From JAZQLP01 sp045542755 (lineage in GTDB: Bacteria > Bacillota > Clostridia > Oscillospirales > UBA644), in contig JAZQLP010000055.1 in NCBI GenBank assembly GCA_045542755.1, positions 1-6,079 of the forward strand: DNA of 6,079 nucleotides, read 5' to 3'. The notes beneath the pieces are model-generated. The model made no database searches, was not told the origin of the DNA, and saw only the letters and a program-made list of their open reading frames with translations. How positions within the stretch are numbered: position 1 is the stretch's first letter; each line of letters begins with the position of its first letter. Made by a program: the position numbers and the translations under genes. Of this stretch, positions 1 to 4,977 are shown piece by piece.

Positions 1-1
1 C

Positions 2-934
2 CTAAGAAAATATGCTTTCTTTGGCCGTCTTGATCAGCATCCTCTTCCCCTCTTCGGTCAGCCCAAACATCCTTTCGGCGACCTCAAATTCCTTTTTAAG
101 GGTGGTGCCCGACACGGTCATATTGTCGGTATTGAGGGTCACGGGAATCTCCATTTCAAGATATTTCATAAGGGGATAGTCCTCGGCTGTGGCCGCACCC
201 GTCTGAAGGTTTGAGGTGGGGCACACTTCAAGGACGATACCCTTTTTCTTTATGATTTTCAGCAGTTCGGGGTCACTTATGGCCCTTATTCCGTGTCCGA
301 TTCGGGGAGTTCCGAAGCTTACGGCCGCCCAAACGCTCTCGGGGCCGTCCGCCTCTCCTGCATGGACTGTAAAGGCCAACCCCAGACTACTTGCATACTC
401 AAAGAGAGGTCTGTAATCCGAAGTGGGGAAAAGAGCCTCCGCCCCTGCCAAGTCGGTGGCAACAACGCCGTTTTTCAGCGTAGCGTGGGCAATTTTTACA
501 GTTTCCATATTAAGAGCAAAATTATCCTTGCCCCTCATACAACATAAAATTATCCCTGCATTAAAGCCCGATGCCTTTACACCCTCACAGGCCGCAAGAG
601 CGATGCTCTCCTGGGTGGCACCCCTCTGTAAATGAAGCTGGGGCGCAAATCTTATTTCGGCATACTCCAAGCCCTGACCCTTCAGAGACTCACAAAGCTC
701 CTTTACGGAGGTAAACACGGCCTCTTCGGTCTGCATAACCGAAAGGGGCAGGTCAAAGCACTTCAGATAGTCGTTTAAATCCCTGCTTTCGGGAGGCAAG
801 GTAAGAAGCTTAACCACCTCTTCCCTGCTTTCGGGTATACTCACCCCTTGGCTTTTGGCAAGCTTTATAAAAGTATCAACGGGCAACGAGCCGTCCAGGT
901 GAAGGTGAAGGTCAATTAAATGATTCTGTATCAT
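2..934 (-). CDS. add: Adenosine deaminase
   Basis: Zinc-dependent hydrolase converting adenosine (and deoxyadenosine) to inosine in the cytoplasm, a purine salvage step. The 310-residue protein shows the metal-dependent amidohydrolase pattern in order: HLHLDGS at residues 10-16 (zinc ligands H10 and H12), HAGE at 191-194 (zinc ligand H191, catalytic E194), RIGHGIR at 211-217 (H214) and NTDN at 268-271 (zinc ligand D270). The residue after D270 is Asn rather than the second Asp of the mouse and E. coli enzymes; I recall this variant in other Gram-positive members. The gene is complete, with the TAG stop at positions 2-4. The ATG at 932-934 is preceded by AGAAAGG (943-949, minus strand) with an 8-nt spacer. 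It lies 108 nt downstream of the purine nucleoside phosphorylase gene, which uses its product, and is probably cotranscribed with it. The gap holds a palindromic repeat. It is slightly shorter than the usual 330-345 residues, mainly at the C-terminus, with no core motif missing. Confidence 0.95.
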   Translation of the reverse strand: MIQNHLIDLHLHLDGSLPVDTFIKLAKSQGVSIPESREEVVKLLTLPPESRDLNDYLKCFDLPLSVMQTEEAVFTSVKELCESLKGQGLEYAEIRFAPQLHLQRGATQESIALAACEGVKASGFNAGIILCCMRGKDNFALNMETVKIAHATLKNGVVATDLAGAEALFPTSDYRPLFEYASSLGLAFTVHAGEADGPESVWAAVSFGTPRIGHGIRAISDPELLKIIKKKGIVLEVCPTSNLQTGAATAEDYPLMKYLEMEIPVTLNTDNMTVSGTTLKKEFEVAERMFGLTEEGKRMLIKTAKESIFS

Positions 935-951
935 AGTTTGTGCCTTTCTGA

Positions 952-1052
952 AGGTAATAGGTTATAGAGCATAGGTTATAGGGTCGCTGCGGCGAGAAGG
1001 AACGGGGGTATAGGGAGTAGGTTATAAGGACTTCCCTATGCTCTACGCTCTA
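952..1052. repeat. Palindromic heptamer-based repeat, copy 1
   Basis: A 101-nt element between the phosphorylase and deaminase genes that matches 3131-3232 with about six substitutions and one single-base indel, roughly 93% identity by eye. Its left arm is built on 7-nt units (TAGGTTA, TAGAGCA, TAGGTTA, TAGGG). The right arm carries the inverse (CCTATGCTCTA, then CGCTCTA). TAGAGCATAGG at 965-975 is perfectly complementary to 1035-1045, so a transcript through it should fold into a long hairpin. The middle has a small TCGC/GCGA hairpin (TCGCTGCGGCGA). No open reading frame is evident inside. It overlaps the 3' end of the phosphorylase gene. It could be a non-autonomous mobile palindrome or a processing or stability element in the transcript; the sequence does not decide. 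Confidence 0.88.
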
Positions 1053-1873
1053 CGTCCAATCTCCCCAACCAACCTATACATCAGCTCTCCAAACTCTTTC
1101 TCCACCTTTGCCGCAGTTTCGGCAACCTCGGTATGGGTGAGGGGGGTAGCGTTAAGGCCGGCGGCCATATTGGTTATGCAGCTCACGCCGCACACACGGA
1201 GTCCCATGTGACGGGCGGCCATGGCCTCACACACGGTACTCATGCCCACCGCATCTGCTCCAAGGCGGCTGACCATATTTATCTCGGCAGGAGTTTCATA
1301 ATTGGGGCCGGAAAGCTGAACGTATACGCCCTGACGAAGGTCAAGGTTCATATTTTTGGCTATATCTACGGCAAAATTGCCATATTCCCTATCATACACG
1401 CAGGTCATATCGGGGAATCTTGTACCAAGCTCATCAATATTTTTACCCATAAGAGGAGAGGGCACAAAGCAGGATATGTGGTCGGTTATAAGCATAATGG
1501 TACCGGGCTTAAAGGAGGGGTTAACGCCACCTGCCGCATTGGTGAGGATAAGACTTTTGGCGCCAAGAAGACCCATTATGCGTATGGGCATAACCACGTC
1601 CTTGATGTCGTAACCTTCATAATAATGGACTCTGCCCTGCATCATAACCACGGGCACGTCACCTATATATCCAAAGATAAATCTGCCCGCGTGATTCTGC
1701 ACCGTGGACACGGGAAATCCCTCGATTTCGGAGTAGCTGACGGTGGCCACTACCTTTGCCTTCTGGGCAAAATTTCCAAGACCCGACCCAAGCACCAAAG
1801 CCACTTTGGGCTGAAAGTCGGTCTTTGCTCTTATTTGTTCAAGACAATGGGTGATTTTTTCGTAAGGATTCAT
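1043..1873 (-). CDS. punA: Purine nucleoside phosphorylase (trimeric, PNP-I type)
   Basis: Cytoplasmic enzyme that splits inosine or guanosine with phosphate into the base and ribose-1-phosphate. The 276-residue protein matches the trimeric PNP family along its length. Visible sites, by analogy to the human enzyme, are: phosphate-binding GSGLG at 29-33 (S30), NHAG at 60-63 (H61), GRVHYYEG at 80-87 (R81, H83, E86), TNAAGG at 111-116, GPNYETPAE at 189-197 (Y192, E193), GMSTV at 210-214, and ITNMAAG at 233-239 (N235). The E193/N235 pair is typical of the 6-oxopurine-specific class, fitting its place upstream of adenosine deaminase, which supplies inosine. The start is supported by GGGAGG at 1882-1887 (minus strand) with an 8-nt spacer. 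The last codons (Arg-Arg-Ala) and the TAG stop lie inside the repeat at 952-1052, so the tail was probably set by that element. The gene symbol follows B. subtilis usage (also called pupG). Confidence 0.95.
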   Translation of the reverse strand: MNPYEKITHCLEQIRAKTDFQPKVALVLGSGLGNFAQKAKVVATVSYSEIEGFPVSTVQNHAGRFIFGYIGDVPVVMMQGRVHYYEGYDIKDVVMPIRIMGLLGAKSLILTNAAGGVNPSFKPGTIMLITDHISCFVPSPLMGKNIDELGTRFPDMTCVYDREYGNFAVDIAKNMNLDLRQGVYVQLSGPNYETPAEINMVSRLGADAVGMSTVCEAMAARHMGLRVCGVSCITNMAAGLNATPLTHTEVAETAAKVEKEFGELMYRLVGEIGRRA

Positions 1874-1938
1874 AAGTTCTGCCTCCCTAATCTATCTTTT
1901 ACTGTTTTATCTATAAGTTCGCAAACTGTACTGCACCT

Positions 1939-1953
1939 TGTCGCTGCGCGACA
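1939..1953. repeat. Single array-like hairpin after alaX
   Basis: TGTCGC (1939-1944) and GCGACA (1948-1953) form a perfect 6-bp stem with a 3-nt loop in the 91-nt gap between alaX and the phosphorylase gene. On the minus strand it is preceded by TATAAAATGATATAAA, whose TGATAT core resembles the AGTGATATT spacer of the hairpin array at 4758-4974. The alaX TAA stop (1965-1967) lies within this spacer-like stretch. No T-run follows, so it is not a convincing intrinsic terminator. It may be a solitary unit of the array family or an unrelated stem-loop that affects mRNA stability. Confidence 0.5.
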
Positions 1954-1964
1954 TTTATATCATT

Positions 1965-3110
1965 TTATAGTGCAACAACAGCCTCAAAAATCGCCTCTTT
2001 GGCGCAAGTCGCACGTCCCGTCATCATCTCATCCGACCCGCCGCCCTTGCCGCCGATGGCATCGTTTATCTGACGGGCAACCCCTCGCAGGGGTATCTTT
2101 TTTGAAGCAACGGTGTATAGGTATCCGCCGTCTATGGGGGTAAATATTGCAGCAAGACGGCACTTTTCCACAAGAATATTGCACACCGTCCTCATATCCT
2201 CCGCCGACAGCCCCTCTTCAAAGAGGCAGATATTCCCCTCTGTGGGAGAGATATTTTCCGCCTTTAGGGTCATAAGTGACTTCCGCACCTCCGTAAGCTC
2301 CCTCTTCAGGGCGGCCACGTCACGAGCGTATCTGTCAAAGGCCTCGGCCGTTTCGCTCTGCTTTACCTTCAGAGCCTCGGCAATAGCCTTATTATTTGCA
2401 TATTTAAGCCTGTAATCCTCAAGCGCATCAAGGCCGCAGAGGAGCCTTATCCTCACGCCACCCCGCCACCTGATATGGTCAAGGATCTTGATAATTCCAA
2501 TTCTTCCCGTTTTGTCAAGATGAGGCGCACAGCATGCGCAGAGGTCTACCCCCTCAATTTCCACCACTCTCACCTGACCGGACAGCTCCTTTTTTGAGCG
2601 ATAGTCAAGGCTTTTAAGCTCTTCGTCGGTGGGCAAAAGTATATTCACGGGCAGGTCTTTCCAGACGGCGGCGTTGGCCTCGTCCTCGATAATACGGAGC
2701 TGCTCGTCATTAAGCTCTATATCAAAATCCACCGTCATTCCCTCTTCCCCCATATGGAAGCCCACGTTTGTGCAACCAAAAAGGGAGTGAGCCAGACCCG
2801 ACACGATATGCTCACCCGTGTGGTTCTGCATACGGGCAAATCGGACCTTGGCATCCACCTCTCCCCTTACCTTTGCGCCAACCTCAATAGGCTCTGCAAG
2901 AAGATGGTAGACAGCCTCGCCCTCCTCCTTCATTCCAATAACGGGTATGCCGTTAAGGGTGCCCGAGTCGGCCTCCTGCCCTCCCCCTCCGGGGAAAAAC
3001 GCGGTGGCTGAAAGCTCACAAAGATACCCGTCCTCCGCCTCTTGGCAGGAAAGACAGAGGGCATCAAAGGAGAAGGTCATTCCGTTGGTGAGATAGATTT
3101 TTTCGGTCAT
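1965..3110 (-). CDS. alaX: AlaX-type alanyl-tRNA editing hydrolase (long form with DHHA1-like C-terminus)
   Basis: Freestanding relative of the alanyl-tRNA synthetase editing domain, expected to deacylate mischarged Ser- or Gly-tRNA(Ala) in the cytoplasm. The 381-residue protein begins with a beta-barrel-type region containing FFPGGGGQ (38-45). The zinc-binding editing core follows, with HTGEH at 97-101 (H97, H101) and CCAPH at 193-197 (C193, H197), the HxxxH plus CxxxH ligand set of the family. Residues about 245-287 are charged and heptad-like, a likely coiled coil. The C-terminal part ends in GGKGGGSDEMMTGRA (353-367), the glycine-rich signature of DHHA1 domains, making this the long AlaX class. 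There is no aminoacylation domain, so it is not a full AlaRS. The ATG at 3108-3110 is preceded by GAAAGGAG on the minus strand. It is first in the minus-strand operon, behind a leader of about 160 nt that contains repeat copy 2. Its link to the two salvage genes looks positional rather than biochemical. Confidence 0.93.
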   Translation of the reverse strand: MTEKIYLTNGMTFSFDALCLSCQEAEDGYLCELSATAFFPGGGGQEADSGTLNGIPVIGMKEEGEAVYHLLAEPIEVGAKVRGEVDAKVRFARMQNHTGEHIVSGLAHSLFGCTNVGFHMGEEGMTVDFDIELNDEQLRIIEDEANAAVWKDLPVNILLPTDEELKSLDYRSKKELSGQVRVVEIEGVDLCACCAPHLDKTGRIGIIKILDHIRWRGGVRIRLLCGLDALEDYRLKYANNKAIAEALKVKQSETAEAFDRYARDVAALKRELTEVRKSLMTLKAENISPTEGNICLFEEGLSAEDMRTVCNILVEKCRLAAIFTPIDGGYLYTVASKKIPLRGVARQINDAIGGKGGGSDEMMTGRATCAKEAIFEAVVAL

Positions 3111-3130
3111 GGTGGCTCCTTTCAGTCGCC

Positions 3131-3240
3131 AGGTAATAGGTTATAGAGCATAGGTTATAGGGGCGCTGCGGCGGGAGGGAACGAGGCTATATGGAGTAGG
3201 TTATAAGGACATTCCCTATGCTCTACGCTCTATGCTCTAT
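3131..3240. repeat. Palindromic heptamer-based repeat, copy 2
   Basis: Second copy of the element at 952-1052; the shared core is 3131-3232. This copy extends with one more 7-nt unit, so its right arm reads TAGAGCA, TAGAGCG, TAGAGCA on the minus strand, three tandem heptamers. ATAGAGCATAG at 3143-3153 is perfectly complementary to 3230-3240, giving an 11-bp stem that closes about 75 nt. It lies between the minus-strand promoter and the alaX start codon, so it should be transcribed as part of the alaX leader. Different heptamer numbers in the two copies suggest slippage or unit gain and loss. Confidence 0.88.
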
Positions 3241-3278
3241 CACTATAGAAAAGTGAAACCCGCCTTTATTATGCTTTA

Positions 3279-3308
3279 ATTATACCATACTCACCCAAGC
3301 CTTGTCAA
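3279..3308 (-). promoter_or_regulatory. Sigma-70-type promoter for the alaX operon
   Basis: On the minus strand TTGACA (3303-3308) and TATAAT (3279-3284) are both perfect consensus hexamers, separated by 18 nt. Transcription would begin near 3272, giving alaX an untranslated leader of about 160 nt that includes repeat copy 2. No other comparable promoter was seen between the three minus-strand genes, which supports a single operon. No T-box or riboswitch consensus was recognised in the leader. Confidence 0.8.
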
Positions 3309-3348
3309 GAAAGAGTCACCAAATCGCTAACCAATTTTAACAAAACTG

Positions 3349-3357
3349 TGTTACAAT
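3349..3357 (+). promoter_or_regulatory. Probable extended -10 promoter for the His-rich GTPase gene
   Basis: TGTTACAAT combines a TGn extension with a -10 hexamer differing from TATAAT at one base. It would start transcription near 3364, about 25 nt before the ATG. No good -35 hexamer sits at 16-18 nt upstream, which is tolerable for an extended -10 site but could also mean activator dependence. A short imperfect palindrome, TAACA (3338-3342) with TGTTA (3349-3353), overlaps it and could be an operator, though it is too weak to assign. Confidence 0.5.
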
Positions 3358-3388
3358 ACAAACAAATACCTATATCAGGAGAAAAATC

Positions 3389-4717
3389 ATGATCAAAGTT
3401 GATATATTTTCAGGCTTTTTGGGTGCGGGCAAAACCACCCTTATCAAAAAGCTTATCAAGGAAGCCTATAAGGGCGAAAAGCTGGTGCTTATCGAGAACG
3501 AGTTCGGTCAGATAGGCATTGACGGCGGCTTTATGAAGGAAGCGGGCATCGAGATAACCGAGATGAATTCGGGCTGTATCTGTTGCTCTCTGGTGGGCGA
3601 CTTTGGCGAGGCTCTCAAAAAGGTAATCGCCGACCTCTCCCCCGAAAGAATCCTTATCGAGCCCTCGGGCGTTGGCAAGCTCAGCGACGTTATAAAGGCG
3701 GTAAAGGACATCGATTGCCATGATGTTGAGCTCAACGCATTCACCACCGTTGTTGACGCAAACAAGTGCAAGATGTATATGAGAAACTTCGGCGAGTTTT
3801 TCAACAATCAGATAGAAAACGCCTCCTCCATAGTCCTCAGCCATACGGGCAACCTTTCCGAGGAAAAGGTTCAGGCCGCCGTTGACCTTATCCGTACCCT
3901 TAACAAGGATGCGGTTATTATCTCCACCGACTGGGATGCCCTTGAGGGCAAGCAGATCCTTGCGGCTATGGAGAACTCCCATACCCTTCAGACCGAAATC
4001 GAAAAGATGAAGGAAGAGCATCATGCTCATGCGCACGAACACTGTGAGTGCGGTCATAATCATGAGCATCATCATCACCATCACCACCATCATCACGATG
4101 AAGAGTGCGATTGCGGATGCCACCATGAACATCATCACCACGACCATGACGAGGAGTGCGAGTGCAAGCACGGCCACCACCACGGTGACGAAGGTTGCAA
4201 GCATCATCACGAGCATGACCACGAGCATGAGCATTGTGAGTGCGGTCACGATCATGAGCATGAGCATCACCACCATGACGAAGAATGTGATTGCGGCTGT
4301 CATCACGACCACGAGCATCATCACGAACATCACGAACATCACCACGAACATCATGACGGTCACGAATGTCACGACCCCAACTGTAGCTGTCACGACCATC
4401 ATGATCACCACCATGATCACCATCATGGTCACCACCACGCCGACGAGGTATTCTCAAGCTGGGGCGCCGAAACCGCAAAGAAGTTCACCGCCGAGGAGAT
4501 CACCGAAAAGCTTTCCGCCCTCTCCGACGCCGTTGCCTACGGTATTATTCTCCGCGCCAAGGGTATCGTTGAAGGCAAGGACGGCCGTTGGATACACTTT
4601 GACTACATCCCCGGCAGCGTAGACGTACGTTTCGGCGGCGCCGAAGTAACGGGCAGACTGTGCGTAATTGGCTCCAAGATCGACGAACACGAGATTGAAG
4701 AGTTGTTTTTGAAATAA
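3389..4717 (+). CDS. CobW/COG0523 G3E-family GTPase with giant His/Cys-rich metal-binding insertion
   Basis: Probable metal chaperone of the G3E P-loop GTPase family (CobW, ZNG1, YeiR and YjiA relatives), 442 residues, cytoplasmic. The N-terminal domain has Walker A GFLGAGKT (9-16), the family metal-binding CxCC motif as GCICCSL (62-68), and LIEPSG (89-94) as the Walker B/switch region. The guanine-specificity motif, normally NKxD or SKxD, reads SHTG (151-154), an unusual loss. Residues 211-350 are a low-complexity insertion with 69 His and 16 Cys by hand count, mixing His runs with CEC, DEECDCGC and HEH units. A CobW_C-type domain follows (about 353-442). COG0523 proteins often carry a short His-rich linker here; this one is exceptionally long. 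The start is supported by AGGAGA (3377-3382). Members serve zinc, cobalt or iron. Zinc is the best guess from its CobW/YcgQ-like partner downstream, but metal identity is not shown by the sequence. No gene for urease, hydrogenase or cobalamin synthesis lies nearby. Confidence 0.9.
   Translation: MIKVDIFSGFLGAGKTTLIKKLIKEAYKGEKLVLIENEFGQIGIDGGFMKEAGIEITEMNSGCICCSLVGDFGEALKKVIADLSPERILIEPSGVGKLSDVIKAVKDIDCHDVELNAFTTVVDANKCKMYMRNFGEFFNNQIENASSIVLSHTGNLSEEKVQAAVDLIRTLNKDAVIISTDWDALEGKQILAAMENSHTLQTEIEKMKEEHHAHAHEHCECGHNHEHHHHHHHHHHDEECDCGCHHEHHHHDHDEECECKHGHHHGDEGCKHHHEHDHEHEHCECGHDHEHEHHHHDEECDCGCHHDHEHHHEHHEHHHEHHDGHECHDPNCSCHDHHDHHHDHHHGHHHADEVFSSWGAETAKKFTAEEITEKLSALSDAVAYGIILRAKGIVEGKDGRWIHFDYIPGSVDVRFGGAEVTGRLCVIGSKIDEHEIEELFLK
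4019..4438 (+). repeat. His/Cys-rich coding repeat region inside the GTPase
   Basis: This stretch encodes residues 211-350. It contains an internal duplication: EHCECGHNHEH through DEECDCGCHH at residues 217-246 (4037-4126), and again at 281-306 (4229-4306) with a shorter His run. A third related piece, HDEECEC, occurs at 253-259. The two copies differ at many silent CAT/CAC and TGC/TGT sites, so the duplication is not recent and the peptide pattern seems to have been kept. The many CAT and CAC codons create long ATG/GTG-rich antisense frames, which are artefacts. Confidence 0.85.
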
Positions 4718-4757
4718 GATAAATTTAATTCCTGCAGAAGTCGAAAATGGTGCAATA

Positions 4758-4974
4758 GGTGATATTTGCCCTTTGGGCAAGTGTTATTCCTCACACATTT
4801 GCTTTGCAAATCTGTTCAGAGTGTTATTGCCGCTTTGCGGCAGTGATATTCTATTCGCCTCCAAAACTGGCCGAAGGCCAATATCACTCGCGTAGCGAAT
4901 ATCACTCGGCGAAGCCGAATAGAACTCGCCGTAAGGCGAATAGAACTGGCTCCTTTCGGGAGCCGAAAGGAGCC
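4758..4974. repeat. Convergent array of short hairpins with conserved spacers
   Basis: Eight small perfect palindromes fill most of the 260-nt gap between the two GTPase genes: TTGCCC/GGGCAA (4766-4780), ATTTGC/GCAAAT (4797-4811), TGCCGC/GCGGCA (4828-4842), TGGCC/GGCCA (4868-4880), TCGC/GCGA (4888-4898), TCGGC/GCCGA (4906-4918), TCGCC/GGCGA (4926-4939) and GGCTCC with its partners (4948-4974). Stems differ in sequence while staying self-complementary, and loops are TTT, GAA, GTA, GTAA or similar. Spacers are conserved: AGTGATATT or AGTGTTATT in the left half, and the reverse complements AATATCACT or AATAGAACT in the right half, so the halves converge near 4860. AGTGATATT at 4842-4850 can also pair with AATATCACT at 4880-4888. 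Nothing protein-coding is convincing here. Possible roles are RNA processing, differential expression of the two genes, protein binding, or a proliferating repeat family. Confidence 0.85.
4948..4974 (+). promoter_or_regulatory. Mutually exclusive hairpins over the ribosome binding site of the second GTPase gene
   Basis: GGCTCCTTTC (4948-4957) is perfectly complementary over 10 bp to GAAAGGAGCC (4965-4974), which contains the Shine-Dalgarno AAAGGAG (4966-4972). That fold, with a 7-nt loop, would hide the ribosome binding site. The same GGCTCC can instead pair with GGAGCC at 4959-4964 (6 bp, 5-nt loop), leaving the site free. The ATG follows 5 nt after the Shine-Dalgarno. This looks able to act as a translational switch; no ligand or trigger is visible, and the longer stem should be the default. 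Confidence 0.6.
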
Positions 4975-4977
4975 CCT

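Noticed and set aside
1133..2143. Plus-strand open frame of 336 codons across the phosphorylase and alaX genes
   Set aside because: It is a shadow of two well-supported minus-strand genes, crosses their intergenic gap and shows no recognisable motif.
3111..3272. T-box or other riboswitch in the alaX leader
   Set aside because: No T-box sequence or known riboswitch core was seen; the structure present is explained by the palindromic repeat.
3338..3353. Zur or Fur-family operator at TAACA-6-TGTTA
   Set aside because: Only five base pairs per arm, with no match to the Zur, Fur or PerR consensus I know; kept only as a note on the promoter.
3410..4438. Antisense membrane-like protein of 342 residues
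   Set aside because: It is produced by reading CAT/CAC histidine codons on the opposite strand, giving runs of Met and Val; there is no ribosome binding site and the sense frame is a clear CobW-family protein.
3389..4717. UreG or HypB nickel GTPase
   Set aside because: The CxCC motif after Walker A and the C-terminal CobW_C-type domain fit COG0523; HypB and UreG differ in architecture, and no urease or hydrogenase genes are near.
4758..4974. CRISPR array
   Set aside because: The constant element is only about 9 nt and the variable parts are palindromes rather than unique spacers; no cas gene is present.
4759..4977. N-terminal extension of the second GTPase gene starting at the ATG at 4759
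   Set aside because: The extra 73 residues are translated from the hairpin array, resemble no domain, and precede a good ribosome binding site and ATG at 4978, where homology to CobW-type proteins begins.
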